From Aliiroseovarius sp. PrR006 (lineage in GTDB: Bacteria > Pseudomonadota > Alphaproteobacteria > Rhodobacterales > Rhodobacteraceae): 64,000 nucleotides of DNA. Position 1 is the first letter of the stretch. Every line of letters starts with the position of its first letter. A program made the translations under genes and the position numbers. The notes beneath the pieces were generated by a model that was not told the origin of the DNA, searched no databases, and saw only the letters and a list, made by a program, of their open reading frames with translations. The DNA is taken from contig NZ_JAAGOY010000004.1 in assembly GCF_010500215.1 (NCBI RefSeq), positions 186,001-250,000 of the forward strand, written 5' to 3'. Of the stretch, positions 45,332-54,926 are shown in pieces.

Positions 45332-45343
45332 TCCCCCGGGGGA
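45332..45343. promoter_or_regulatory. G/C-tract palindrome, likely repressor operator
   Basis: TCCCCCGGGGGA, a perfect 12-base palindrome 13 bases upstream of the repressor start, flanked by TA and GGAT. CsoR/RcnR-family repressors bind operators with G/C tracts flanked by A/T, so this is the expected site. Confidence 0.6.
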
Positions 45344-45431
45344 GGATGCGGCAAGACAACGCGACACCCGTCCGCCAAAACTGGACAACGGTTTCGCTTT
45401 CCACCCGCGGATCAAGCGCGTATGCGGGGGT

Positions 45432-46349
45432 ATGACCCCAAATCGCGGCATACTTCTGAAGCTCGGATCGGTAGCGTTCTTCATGTCCATGCAGGCCATG
45501 ATCAAAGCTGCGTCCGGCCATTTGCCCCCGGGCGAGATCGTCTTCTTCCGCTCGGTCTTTGCACTGCCGGTGATCGCCGCGTGGTTGGCTTACGAGGGGC
45601 GGTTGCATTCGGCCCTGCGCACTCAACAGCTTTGGGGGCATGTCAGCCGGGGTACCGTCGGCGTCATGGCGATGGGGCTGAACTTTACCGCCGTGGCGTA
45701 TCTCACCCTGCCAGACATCACGGCGATCCTTTACGCGTCGCCGATCATCACGGTGATCCTTGCAGCGATTTTTCTGGGCGAGCAAGTGCGCGCGGTGCGG
45801 ATAGGGGCGGTGCTGGCAGGCCTGCTTGGTGTCTTGATCATCATGTGGCCGCAGCTTCAGGGCTGGGGCGAGGGTGATGACCTGCGGGCCTTCGGGGCAA
45901 TGTTGGCGTTGTCCGCGGCCTGTTTCATTGCGGTCGCGAAGATCCTAGTACGTAAACTGGTCGGTGTGGATCCGCCCTCGACCGTGGTGATCTATGCATC
46001 CTTTACCGCGATTGTCCTGTCGCTGCTGACCTTGCCGTTCGGCTGGGTTTGGCCCACGGGGCCGGAATTCGCGCTCCTGCTGGCCGCAGGGCTCGCGGGT
46101 GGTGTCGGGCAGCTGATGCTGACCACCGCCTATACCCATGCCGAGGCATCGACGATTGCCCCCTTCGACTATTCGTCAATGATTTTTGCGCTTGCCTTTG
46201 GCTATCTCATCTTCGGAGACTTGCCCACCGCGCAAACCCTACTGGGTGCTGGGATCGTGATTTCTGCCGGTCTGGTGATCATCTGGCGCGAGGCGCATCT
46301 CGGCAAAGACCGCTCGAAATCCCGCGCTGCCCAGGCACCAAGCGGGTGA
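45432..46349 (+). CDS. EamA family (DMT) transporter
   Basis: 305 residues with ten predicted membrane helices in two EamA repeats. Typical pieces are EIVFFRSVFALPVI, FTAVAYLTLPDITAILYASPIITVILAAIFLGE, in part, and the second-half TTAYTHAEASTIAPFDYSSMIFALAFGYLIFGD, in part. Such proteins export or import small metabolites; the substrate is unknown. The ATG at 45432 follows a G-rich GCGGGGG; the frame runs on upstream across the operator, which is not credible. It is divergent from the metal repressor. Confidence 0.88.
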   Translation: MTPNRGILLKLGSVAFFMSMQAMIKAASGHLPPGEIVFFRSVFALPVIAAWLAYEGRLHSALRTQQLWGHVSRGTVGVMAMGLNFTAVAYLTLPDITAILYASPIITVILAAIFLGEQVRAVRIGAVLAGLLGVLIIMWPQLQGWGEGDDLRAFGAMLALSAACFIAVAKILVRKLVGVDPPSTVVIYASFTAIVLSLLTLPFGWVWPTGPEFALLLAAGLAGGVGQLMLTTAYTHAEASTIAPFDYSSMIFALAFGYLIFGDLPTAQTLLGAGIVISAGLVIIWREAHLGKDRSKSRAAQAPSG

Positions 46350-46520
46350 TCGCCGACGGGCCGTGCAGCCCATGTAAAATCACTGGAAATATTGGCGAAA
46401 CTCTCTTATTCTAGCGGCAAGACCTCGCGTAAGACGGGGCCACAGGCACCGGCACCAAAAACCCGCAAAGGGATGGGCCGGATATTATGAGCGGTACAGA
46501 TAGATAGCAGGCGGTTATTC

Positions 46521-47690
46521 ATGACTGAAATGGTGTATGGCGCGGTTCCCGCACAAAGCGGCGACCCCATTCTTCCCCGTTGGTGGCGTACGATCGACAA
46601 GTGGTCGGTCTCGTGCATCCTGATCCTTTTCGGTATCGGCATTCTTCTGGGGCTGGCGGCCTCGCCGCCCTTGGCCGAGCGTAACGGGCTGGATTATTTC
46701 CACTATGTTGAACGCCAGATGGTCTTTGGCATGGCCGCCCTGATCACCATGTTTGCCTTCACCTTGATGACCCCGCAGATGGTGCGCCGTCTGGGCGTGC
46801 TTGGGTTTCTGGTGGCGATGGTCGCCGTAATGCTTCTTCCCGTGCTGGGCACTGATTTCGGCAAGGGCGCCACGCGCTGGTATTCGCTGGGCTTTGCCTC
46901 GGTCCAACCGTCTGAGTTCCTGAAGCCCGGTTTCGTGGTCGTCGCCGCGTGGCTGATGGCCGCGAGCCAAGAGATCAACGGCCCGCCTGGACGCGCAATG
47001 TCCGCGGGGCTGGTCACCGTGATTGTGCTGTTCTTGGCGATGCAGCCGGACTTTGGCCAGTCGGCGCTTATCCTGTTTGGCTGGGGTGTGATGTATTTTC
47101 TGGCAGGCGCACCGATCCTTCTTCTGGTCGGCGCAGCCGGTCTGGTCGTTTTGGGCGGCACCTTCGCCTATCACAACTCGCAACACTTCGCGCGCCGCAT
47201 TGACGGCTTCCTGAATCCCGAGGTCGATCCGACAACTCAGCTGGGCTATGCCACCAACGCTATCCGCGAGGGCGGCTTCTTTGGCGTTGGCGTGGGCGAG
47301 GGGCAGGTGAAATGGTCGCTGCCTGACGCGCACACAGATTTCATCATCGCCGTCGCCGCCGAGGAATACGGCCTGCTTCTGGTCCTGATCATCATCGCGC
47401 TTTACGCCACCATCGTTGTCCGCAGCTTCCTGCGTCTGATCCGCGAGCGGAACACGTTTATCCGTCTGGCGGGCTCGGGCCTTGCCGCCATGTTTGGCGT
47501 GCAGGCTTTGATCAACATGGGCGTGGCGGTGCGCCTTCTGCCCGCGAAAGGCATGACCTTGCCGTTTGTCAGCTATGGCGGCTCGTCTTTGATCGCCGGG
47601 GGTATTGCACTTGGCATGCTTTTGGCCTTTACCCGCACGCGGCCGCAGGGCCGGATGCAGGACGTATTTGCAAACAGGCAGGGCCGATGA
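46521..47690 (+). CDS. ftsW: Lipid II glycosyltransferase/division protein FtsW
   Basis: 389 residues, about ten membrane helices of the SEDS family. FtsW polymerises lipid II at the septum with FtsI. The extracellular loop after the seventh helix carries [19 protein letters not shown] and [23 protein letters not shown], in part, with the essential aspartate in HTDF; the end shows [12 protein letters not shown]. It opens this half of the dcw cluster; its TGA overlaps the murG ATG. Confidence 0.96.
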   Translation: MTEMVYGAVPAQSGDPILPRWWRTIDKWSVSCILILFGIGILLGLAASPPLAERNGLDYFHYVERQMVFGMAALITMFAFTLMTPQMVRRLGVLGFLVAMVAVMLLPVLGTDFGKGATRWYSLGFASVQPSEFLKPGFVVVAAWLMAASQEINGPPGRAMSAGLVTVIVLFLAMQPDFGQSALILFGWGVMYFLAGAPILLLVGAAGLVVLGGTFAYHNSQHFARRIDGFLNPEVDPTTQLGYATNAIREGGFFGVGVGEGQVKWSLPDAHTDFIIAVAAEEYGLLLVLIIIALYATIVVRSFLRLIRERNTFIRLAGSGLAAMFGVQALINMGVAVRLLPAKGMTLPFVSYGGSSLIAGGIALGMLLAFTRTRPQGRMQDVFANRQGR

Positions 47691-48784
47691 CGACTGAACA
47701 ACCGCTTCTTGTGATTGCTGCCGGGGGAACCGGTGGCCACATGTTTCCCGCGCAGGCCTTAGCCGAAGCGATGCTGCGCAAAGGCTGGCGGGTGAAGCTA
47801 TCCACTGATGCACGCGGTGCGCGCTATACCGGCGGCTTCCCCCATGTGGTCGAGATCGAGCAAGTCTCGTCCGCGACCTTCCAACGCGGCGGCATCGTGG
47901 CGAAAGCGCTGGTGCCCTTCCGCATCGGGGCTGGCGTTCTGGGCGCTGTGATGAAAATGCGTCGGGACCGTCCGAAAGCCGTTGTGGGCTTTGGAGGCTA
48001 TCCGTCGATCCCTGCCTTGGGCGCGGCCAAACTGCTAAACCTTCCCCGCATGATCCACGAACAAAACGGCGTGTTGGGGCGTGTGAATACGATTTTCTCA
48101 ACCCGCGTGACCCGTGTGGCCTGTGGCACATGGCCGACCGACCTGCCCGAAGGTGTCGAGGGCGTCTATACCGGCAACCCGGTCCGGGGTGCTGTCATGG
48201 CCCGTCAGGGCGCGGGCTATATCGCGCCGGGCGACTATCCCATGTCCATCCTTGTGATCGGCGGCTCGCAGGGCGCGCGGGCTTTGTCTGACCATGTGCC
48301 TGCAGCATTGGCCGCCTTGCCGGATCATCTGCGCCGCCATATCTCGGTTAGCCATCAGGCGCGTGATGAGGACATGGAGCGGGTCAGCGCGTTCTACGCT
48401 GATCACGGCATCCGAGCCGATGTACAAAGCTTCTTCAATGACATTCCCCGCCGCATGTCCGAAGCCCAGCTGGTGATCAGTCGGGCTGGGGCCTCGTCGG
48501 TCGCAGATATCTCGGTCATTGGCCGCCCGTCGATCCTAATCCCGCTACCAACTGCCACGGATGACCACCAGACCGCCAACGCGCGCGGATTGGTGGATGC
48601 AGGTGCCGCAATCCTGATGCCTGAAAGCATGTTGACGCCTGACAGTCTGGCCGAACAGGTCGCACTGGTTTTGGAAAACTCCGAGGGCGCTGAACAAATG
48701 GCCCGCGCCGCACTGGCCCACGGTCGCCCGGATGCGACGGATGCGCTGGTCGCGCTGGTCGAGGATTTGGCCGCGCAGGCCTAA
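47687..48784 (+). CDS. murG: UDP-GlcNAc:undecaprenyl-pyrophosphoryl-MurNAc-pentapeptide transferase
   Basis: 365 residues, GT-B glycosyltransferase at the inner face of the membrane that turns lipid I into lipid II. The first glycine loop [12 protein letters not shown] and the second [12 protein letters not shown] are intact; VVGFGGYPS and the sugar-nucleotide site [11 protein letters not shown] are present. It overlaps ftsW by 4 bases and is followed by murC after 24 bases. Confidence 0.97.
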   Translation: MTTEQPLLVIAAGGTGGHMFPAQALAEAMLRKGWRVKLSTDARGARYTGGFPHVVEIEQVSSATFQRGGIVAKALVPFRIGAGVLGAVMKMRRDRPKAVVGFGGYPSIPALGAAKLLNLPRMIHEQNGVLGRVNTIFSTRVTRVACGTWPTDLPEGVEGVYTGNPVRGAVMARQGAGYIAPGDYPMSILVIGGSQGARALSDHVPAALAALPDHLRRHISVSHQARDEDMERVSAFYADHGIRADVQSFFNDIPRRMSEAQLVISRAGASSVADISVIGRPSILIPLPTATDDHQTANARGLVDAGAAILMPESMLTPDSLAEQVALVLENSEGAEQMARAALAHGRPDATDALVALVEDLAAQA

Positions 48785-48808
48785 GTATTGAATTCGAAGG
48801 ATAAATAG

Positions 48809-50206
48809 ATGAACGCAGCAGCCACCAAGCTTCCCACTGAAATGGGCAAGATCCACTTTGTGGGCATTGGCGGGATTGGTATGTCGGGCATCGCCGAGGT
48901 GCTGCTGAACCATGGCTATCAGGTGCAGGGCTCCGACCTGAAGGCCTCGAAAATCACTGATCGTCTGAAGGATCTGGGGGCGGAGATCTTTGTCGGCCAG
49001 CGCGCTGAGAACCTTGAACATGCCGAGGTCGTGGTAATTTCGTCCGCGATCAAGCCGGGCAATCCCGAGCTGGACGCCGCCCGCGCCCGTGGCTTGCCTG
49101 TGGTGCGCCGGGCTGAGATGCTGGCCGAGCTGATGCGCCTGAAATCGAACATCGCCGTTGCGGGCACCCATGGCAAAACCACCACCACGACAATGGTGGC
49201 CGAGCTTCTGGTGCATGGGCATATCGACCCGACCGTGATCAATGGCGGCATCATCCACGCCTATGGCTCGAACGCACGAATGGGGCAGGGCGAATGGATG
49301 GTGGTCGAGGCTGACGAAAGCGACGGCACCTTCAACCGTCTGCCCGCCACGATTGCCATCGTGACCAATATCGACCCCGAGCATATGGAGCATTGGGGCG
49401 ACTTTGACACGCTGCGCCAAGGCTTCCTTGATTTCGTGTCGAACATCCCGTTTTACGGACTTGCCGTTTGCTGCACCGACCACCCCGAAGTGCAGGCGCT
49501 GGTCGGCAAAGTCACTGACCGTCGCGTCGTGACCTATGGCTTCAATGCGCAGGCCGACGTGCGCGCGGTGAACCTGACCTATAAGGCGGGTGTCGCGCAT
49601 TTCGATATCGAGCTGAACCACGAAGGCACCAAGATCGAAGGCTGCACCCTGCCGATGCCGGGGGACCACAACGTCTCGAACGCGCTGTCAGCCGTCGCGG
49701 TCTCGCGCCATCTGGGCATGAAACGCGACGAGATCCGCGAAGCCCTTGCCAGCTTTGGCGGCGTGAACCGTCGCTTCACCAAAGTGGGCGAGGTGAACGG
49801 CGTTACCATCATCGACGATTACGGCCACCACCCGGTCGAAATCGCCGCCGTCCTGAAAGCCGCCCGTCAGGCGACCGAAGGCCGGGTGATCGCGGTGCAC
49901 CAACCCCACCGCTATTCGCGTCTGCATGACCTGTTCGAGGACTTCTGCGCCTGCTTCAACGAAGCAGACGTTGTTGGCATCGCCGAGGTTTTCGCAGCTG
50001 GCGAGGACCCGATCGAAGGCGCGTCCCGCGATGATCTGGTCGCCGGACTCGTCCGTCACGGCCACCGCCACGCGATGGCGGTCATTGACGAAGATGCGCT
50101 GACTGCACTGGTGAAAGAACACGCCGAACCGGGTGACATGGTGGTCTGTCTGGGCGCGGGCACGATCAGCGCATGGGCGAACAATCTGCCCGCGCGATTG
50201 GGGTAA
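48809..50206 (+). CDS. murC: UDP-N-acetylmuramate-L-alanine ligase
   Basis: 465 residues. It joins L-alanine to UDP-MurNAc with ATP. The N-terminal Rossmann part starts [15 protein letters not shown], the ATP loop [10 protein letters not shown] is at 118-127, and EADESDGTF and [10 protein letters not shown] follow in order. Three domains and length are standard. Confidence 0.97.
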   Translation: MNAAATKLPTEMGKIHFVGIGGIGMSGIAEVLLNHGYQVQGSDLKASKITDRLKDLGAEIFVGQRAENLEHAEVVVISSAIKPGNPELDAARARGLPVVRRAEMLAELMRLKSNIAVAGTHGKTTTTTMVAELLVHGHIDPTVINGGIIHAYGSNARMGQGEWMVVEADESDGTFNRLPATIAIVTNIDPEHMEHWGDFDTLRQGFLDFVSNIPFYGLAVCCTDHPEVQALVGKVTDRRVVTYGFNAQADVRAVNLTYKAGVAHFDIELNHEGTKIEGCTLPMPGDHNVSNALSAVAVSRHLGMKRDEIREALASFGGVNRRFTKVGEVNGVTIIDDYGHHPVEIAAVLKAARQATEGRVIAVHQPHRYSRLHDLFEDFCACFNEADVVGIAEVFAAGEDPIEGASRDDLVAGLVRHGHRHAMAVIDEDALTALVKEHAEPGDMVVCLGAGTISAWANNLPARLG

Positions 50207-50307
50207 GGCCCTCTTTACGCAAGGGTTTGCTTGAACAGGGCTTCGTTTCGTGATGGTTTGAAAACCGCGCGACACCTTAAGATATTGTTTTGCCGACAGG
50301 TGACTTG

Positions 50308-51504
50308 ATGAAACCCGCCCCTCTAAAGCGAAATCTCGGCCTTGGTCTTCTGACTATGTATGGCGTCGGCGTCATGGTCGGGGCGGGGATCTATGTGCTG
50401 GTCGGCGCAGTGGCGGCCGAGGCTGGGGTCTGGGCGCCTTTGGCGTTTCTGCTGGCGGGGCTGATCGCGGCACCATCGGCGCTCAGCTACGCGGAGCTTA
50501 GCTCGCGTATTCCCGAAGCCTCGGGCGAGGCGGCCTATGTCGAGAAAGGCCTGAACAGCCACCTTTTGGCGGTTCTGATCGGTTTGGCGATCGTGCTTGC
50601 TGGTACTGTATCCGCCGCGGCGGTTCTGCGAGGCGGTGTTGGTTACCTAACCGCCTTGGTCGATATTCCAAGCGAATGGGCCATTGTCGGGATTGGCGTT
50701 GCCTTGACGCTCGTGGCGCTTGTGGGCGTTTTGGAGAGTCTGTCGCTGGCCGCCATCTTCACGGTGATCGAGGTTCTGGGCCTGATCGCGGTGGTCTATG
50801 CCGGGTTCACCGCACCTCCGGTCGCTGTGCTGATCGACCTGCCCGAGATCTATTGGCCCGGTGTTGCAGGCGCCGCAGCCTTGGCCTTCTTTGCTTTCAT
50901 CGGGTTCGAGGACATGGTGAACATGGCCGAAGAGGCCAAAGACCCAACCCACACCGTCCCCCGCGCCATTCTGATTGCCCTCGCCATCACGACCTTGCTC
51001 TACGCGCTGGTGTCCTACGCGGCAGTGCGTGCGGTGCCGGTGGACGCTTTGGCAAGCTCGGGTCGTCCCTTGGTGTTGGTGTGGGAAAGCAGCTTCAGCG
51101 CCTCGCCTGCCGTTCTTGGGGGCATCGCCGTGATCGCTGCGCTAAACGGTGTGCTCGCGCAGATCGTGATGGCGGCCCGCGTGTTGTTCGGCCTTGGACG
51201 GCGGGAAAAGCTTCTGTCGGTCTTCTATCGCGCCCATCCCCGGTTTGGCACGCCCGCTTTGGCGACGGTGCTGTTGGGGGCAGGGGTGATCGGGGCCGCG
51301 CTGGCCTTGCCGGTGTCTGAGCTGGCGAATGTCACCTCGACCGTGCTGTTGATCGTGTTCGCGGTGGTGAACATCGCGCTGATCGCTTTGAAACGGATGC
51401 AGCCCAACGCCCCGTTCCGAACTGCCGTCTGGGTGCCTTGGTTGGGCCTGATCGGCGCTTTGGCTGCCTTGGCCGCGTCCTTCCTGACAGGCGCCACACA
51501 TTGA
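50308..51504 (+). CDS. APC superfamily amino acid permease
   Basis: 398 residues, eleven to twelve membrane helices. The APC start is clear: GLGLLTMYGVGVMVGAGIYVLVG, in part, then PSALSYAELSSRIPEASGEAAYVE, in part, and FFAFIGFEDMVNMAEEAKDP. The closest characterised families are cationic or neutral amino acid/proton symporters. AGGTGA precedes the ATG at 50308. It stands inside the dcw cluster between murC and murB, where it is not a usual member; it overlaps the following DUF2484 gene by 4 bases, so they share a transcript. Confidence 0.9.
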   Translation: MKPAPLKRNLGLGLLTMYGVGVMVGAGIYVLVGAVAAEAGVWAPLAFLLAGLIAAPSALSYAELSSRIPEASGEAAYVEKGLNSHLLAVLIGLAIVLAGTVSAAAVLRGGVGYLTALVDIPSEWAIVGIGVALTLVALVGVLESLSLAAIFTVIEVLGLIAVVYAGFTAPPVAVLIDLPEIYWPGVAGAAALAFFAFIGFEDMVNMAEEAKDPTHTVPRAILIALAITTLLYALVSYAAVRAVPVDALASSGRPLVLVWESSFSASPAVLGGIAVIAALNGVLAQIVMAARVLFGLGRREKLLSVFYRAHPRFGTPALATVLLGAGVIGAALALPVSELANVTSTVLLIVFAVVNIALIALKRMQPNAPFRTAVWVPWLGLIGALAALAASFLTGATH

Positions 51505-51740
51505 GCCCGTCTTTGATCGCAGGCGCTCTCTGGGCCATTGCCGCAACAATTGTCGCGCTATTGCCAATGCGGATGCAGTTCCCTCCGGGGATCATTCTGC
51601 TGATCTCGGCACCGTTCCTGATCCTCTGGATCGGAGCGACCCATGGTTGGGTATGGGCTGCGCTGGGGCTGGCCGCTTTCCTGTCCATGTTCCGCCGTCC
51701 GCTCTGGTACCTGGCCCGAAAATGGACGGGACGCCTATGA
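51501..51740 (+). CDS. DUF2484 family small membrane protein, first copy
   Basis: 79 residues from a TTG that overlaps the permease stop (TTGA). It begins LSPSLIAGALWAIAATIVALLP with the first residue read as Met, and has three short hydrophobic segments ending in a basic WYLARKW tail. DUF2484 proteins are short membrane proteins of Rhodobacterales typically found between murC and murB; their function is unknown. The similarity to the next gene, equal length of 79, and overlap indicate tandem duplication. Confidence 0.75.
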   Translation: MSPSLIAGALWAIAATIVALLPMRMQFPPGIILLISAPFLILWIGATHGWVWAALGLAAFLSMFRRPLWYLARKWTGRL

Positions 51741-51976
51741 CGCTATCCCTGATCCTCGCCTGCCTTTGGGCGGTCATGGCGCAGGTCATCGCGCTGACGC
51801 CCTCGCGCGATCATCACTGGCGGGTGGCTTACGTCTTGATTGCCGTGGGCATTCCGCTATTGGGATACGTGATTTACGAGAACGGCCCGTGGGTGGGGCT
51901 GCTGGTTCTGCTGGGCGCGATGTCGATCCTGCGCTGGCCGGTGATCTACCTGACCCGCTGGCTGCGCAAGAGGTGA
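51737..51976 (+). CDS. DUF2484 family small membrane protein, second copy
   Basis: 79 residues from an ATG overlapping the previous stop (ATGA); MTLSLILACLWAVMAQVIAL matches the first copy in position and pattern, followed by PSRDHHWRVAYVLI and a basic end (RWLRKR). An ATG at 51722 would add five residues, but the overlap start is preferred. It is closer to the family form I recall than the first copy. It is followed after 3 bases by murB. A role beside lipid II enzymes is an inference from position only. Confidence 0.85.
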   Translation: MTLSLILACLWAVMAQVIALTPSRDHHWRVAYVLIAVGIPLLGYVIYENGPWVGLLVLLGAMSILRWPVIYLTRWLRKR

Positions 51977-51979
51977 GAT

Positions 51980-52912
51980 ATGGCCCGTCCTGACGAAATC
52001 GAGATCCGTGGCAGCCTGATGGCCGATAAAGAGCTGGCCGGGCTGACATGGCTGCGCGTGGGCGGCCCTGCGGACTGGCTGTTCATGCCCGCCGACGAAA
52101 ACGATCTGGCGCATTTCCTATCGGAACTGGACGCCGACATTCCGGTCTTTCCCATGGGCGTCGGATCGAACCTGATCGTGCGCGATGGTGGCATCCGAGG
52201 TGTCGTAATCCGTATGGGGCGCGGCTTCAACGGGGTCGAAATTGACGGCCAGATGGTGACGGCAGGTGTCGCGGCGCTGGATGCGCAGGTTGCCAAGAAG
52301 GCCGCGGCCGAGGGCGTTGACCTGACCTTCCTGCGCACCATTCCGGGGGCAATTGGCGGCGCGGTTCGCATGAATGCTGGCTGCTATGGCTCTTATATTG
52401 CTGATGTTTTTCAATCTGCCACGGCCGTCACGCGGACCGGCGAACGGGTGATGCTGACCGCCGATGATCTGCAATTCCAATACCGTCAAAGCGAGCTTCC
52501 GGACGGGTGGGTTGTGACCAGAGCCGTCCTGAAGGGTCCCGCTGGCGATCCCGAGGAGCTTGCCGCGCGGATGGAGGCTCAGCTGGCCAAACGTGACGAA
52601 ACTCAGCCCACAAAAGACCGCACGGCTGGATCGACTTTCCGCAATCCGGCGGGCTTCAGCTCAACGGGCCGGGAGGATGACAGCCATGAATTGAAGGCTT
52701 GGAAGGTGATCGACGAGGCCGGAATGCGTGGCGCGACGCGGGGTGGGGCGCAGATGAACCAGATGCACTCGAACTTCCTGACAAACACGGGCGACGCCAC
52801 CGCTGCCGACCTTGAAGGACTGGGCGAAGAGGTCAGAAAAAAGGTTTACGAACACAGTGGCATAGAGCTACAATGGGAAATCAAGCGCGTAGGCGAACCG
52901 GCGGCAGAATAA
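51980..52912 (+). CDS. murB: UDP-N-acetylenolpyruvoylglucosamine reductase
   Basis: 310 residues, FAD-dependent. It reduces the enolpyruvyl group to lactyl to form UDP-MurNAc. [13 protein letters not shown] and [14 protein letters not shown] bind [22 protein letters not shown] is typical; the catalytic serine is in GSTFRNPAG and the glutamate in [12 protein letters not shown]. The enzyme is of type I or IIa length. 212 bases without a gene separate it from ddl. Confidence 0.96.
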   Translation: MARPDEIEIRGSLMADKELAGLTWLRVGGPADWLFMPADENDLAHFLSELDADIPVFPMGVGSNLIVRDGGIRGVVIRMGRGFNGVEIDGQMVTAGVAALDAQVAKKAAAEGVDLTFLRTIPGAIGGAVRMNAGCYGSYIADVFQSATAVTRTGERVMLTADDLQFQYRQSELPDGWVVTRAVLKGPAGDPEELAARMEAQLAKRDETQPTKDRTAGSTFRNPAGFSSTGREDDSHELKAWKVIDEAGMRGATRGGAQMNQMHSNFLTNTGDATAADLEGLGEEVRKKVYEHSGIELQWEIKRVGEPAAE

Positions 52913-53124
52913 TCCGGGCGTAACACGCGGAAATGACGGTCAAAAAGGCCGGAAATTGAGGGGTCGGGCAGGCCCTGATAACCGAAAAACAGACGCAGAA
53001 AATTGCGCGATATCTCGGTTCGGGGCGGTACGCCTCATGACAGACACCGTGGTTGCACGGGATTAACGCCGGAAACGGCAGGGCATTTTGGCCGCGTTGC
53101 GGCCGGGTACGAGGCATTACAGGC

Positions 53125-54039
53125 ATGTCGGGTTCATCCGTCAGCAAAGTTGTGGTTTTGATGGGCGGTCCATCGGCCGAGCGCGAGGTGTCATTGAGCT
53201 CGGGCGAGGAATGCGCCAAAGCTCTGGCGGGCGAGGGCTTTGAGGTCGTGAAGATCGACGCGGGCGCCGATTTGGCCGAGCGCCTGAAGGCCGAAGCCCC
53301 TGATGTCGTGTTCAACGCGCTGCATGGACGTTGGGGCGAAGATGGCTGCGTGCAAGGCCTGCTGGAATGGCTGCAGATCCCCTATACCCATTCGGGCGTG
53401 CTGGCGTCCTCGCTTGCGATGGACAAAGAACGCGCCAAGGACACCTTCCGCGCCGCAGGTCTTCCCGTGGTTGCCTCTGTTTTGGCCGATAAGGACGAGG
53501 TTCAGGTCCGCCACGTGATGGAGCCACCCTACGTGGTGAAGCCCTATAACGAGGGCAGCTCGGTCGGGATTTACATCGTGCAAGAGGGCGCGAACACGCC
53601 GCCGAAATTGGCCGAAACCATGCCTGAGACGGTGATGGTGGAAACCTATGCCCCGGGGCGCGAACTGACGACCACCGTGATGGGCGACCGCGCGCTTGGC
53701 GTGACCGACATCTTCACAGACGGCTGGTATGACTACGACGCGAAATACGCAGAAGGTGGATCGCGCCACGAGATCCCCGCCAACATTCCCGCCGAGATCG
53801 AGGCCGCGTGCCTTGACTATGCCCTGCGCGCACATGCGGCACTGGGTTGTCGGGGTGTCAGCCGCACCGATTTCCGCTGGGACGAAGCGCGCGGGTTGGA
53901 CGGTCTGATCATTCTGGAAACCAACACGCAGCCCGGCATGACGCCGACCTCTCTGGCACCTGAACAGGGCGCGCATCAGGGGATGAGCTTTGGGCAGTTC
54001 TGCGCTTGGATGGTGGAGGACGCATCGTGCAACCGATGA
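53125..54039 (+). CDS. ddl: D-alanine-D-alanine ligase
   Basis: 304 residues, ATP-grasp fold. It makes the D-Ala-D-Ala dipeptide of the wall stem. The start [40 protein letters not shown], in part, and the C-terminal [13 protein letters not shown] (metal ligands) are intact. The ATG at 53125 is chosen since the family begins a few residues before this VVLMGG. The region before it (52913-53124) has no gene; a nine-codon frame at 53037 is unlikely to be meaningful. Confidence 0.96.
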   Translation: MSGSSVSKVVVLMGGPSAEREVSLSSGEECAKALAGEGFEVVKIDAGADLAERLKAEAPDVVFNALHGRWGEDGCVQGLLEWLQIPYTHSGVLASSLAMDKERAKDTFRAAGLPVVASVLADKDEVQVRHVMEPPYVVKPYNEGSSVGIYIVQEGANTPPKLAETMPETVMVETYAPGRELTTTVMGDRALGVTDIFTDGWYDYDAKYAEGGSRHEIPANIPAEIEAACLDYALRAHAALGCRGVSRTDFRWDEARGLDGLIILETNTQPGMTPTSLAPEQGAHQGMSFGQFCAWMVEDASCNR

Positions 54040-54926
54040 CGGCACCTCAGGGCAAACCGGATACGCAACGCCGCGACCCGGCGCCCTCGCGCCTTGCCTA
54101 TAAGGCCCATCGCTTGTGGCTGACCCCGGTCTTTCGCGCCTTCCTGCGCGTCGGCCTGCCGGTCTTTGCGATCCTGATGGCGACGGGCTGGTATCTGTCC
54201 AACCCCACCAACCGTTATGCGATCGGCGAGAAGCTGACCAACGTGAAACGCTCGGTTCAGGAACGGCCCGAGTTCTTGGTCAAGCTCATGGCCGTTGAAG
54301 GTGCGACGCCGGTTGTCGACAGTGCCGTGCGTCAGATCCTGCCCATCGACTTCCCGATTTCGAGCTTTGATCTGGATCTGGAACGTATGCGTGCCGAGAT
54401 CATGAAATTGGACGTGATCGAGGACGCCGATCTACGTATCCGTCCGGGTGGCGTGTTGGAGGTCGCTCTGACCGAACGTCAGCCGGTAATCCTGTGGCGC
54501 CACAGTGGCGTGATCGACATGTTGGACGCAGGCGGTCATCGCGTGGCGAGCCTGCTGGACCGCTCGGCCCGGTCTGATCTGCCGCTGATCACCGGAAAGG
54601 GCGCGGCCGAGGCTGTCCCCGAAGCGCGCGCCATTCTTGATACTGCCAGTCCCTTGCGCGGCGATCTGCGCGGTCTGATCCGCGTGGGCGAGCGCCGCTG
54701 GGATGTCGTCCTGAAAAGCGATCAGCGCATCCAACTGCCTGCCGAAAATCCCGTGGCCGCATTGGAACAAGTGATTGCCCTGCATCAGGCGCAAGACCTG
54801 TTTGGCCGCGACCTAAGCGTGATTGATATGAGAAATCCCCAGCGTCCCACGCTGCGTCTTGGCACCACCGCCATGCACGAGCTGCGCCGCCTTAAAGGGG
54901 TTCAGATTGAAGAGGTTTCCCAATGA
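54027..54926 (+). CDS. ftsQ: Cell division protein FtsQ
   Basis: 299 residues: a cytoplasmic basic N-terminus, one membrane helix (about 45-62, in [16 protein letters not shown]), a POTRA domain and a beta domain ending near [15 protein letters not shown]. FtsQ holds FtsB and FtsL in the divisome. The GTG at 54027 is favoured since GGAGGA lies 6 bases upstream; the ATG at 54036 overlaps the ddl stop and is the alternative. It overlaps ftsA by 4 bases. Confidence 0.93.
   Translation: MQPMTAPQGKPDTQRRDPAPSRLAYKAHRLWLTPVFRAFLRVGLPVFAILMATGWYLSNPTNRYAIGEKLTNVKRSVQERPEFLVKLMAVEGATPVVDSAVRQILPIDFPISSFDLDLERMRAEIMKLDVIEDADLRIRPGGVLEVALTERQPVILWRHSGVIDMLDAGGHRVASLLDRSARSDLPLITGKGAAEAVPEARAILDTASPLRGDLRGLIRVGERRWDVVLKSDQRIQLPAENPVAALEQVIALHQAQDLFGRDLSVIDMRNPQRPTLRLGTTAMHELRRLKGVQIEEVSQ

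Noticed and set aside
53037-53066. Nine-codon frame upstream of ddl as a possible leader peptide
   Set aside because: No run of regulatory codons and no terminator-antiterminator structure follows it.
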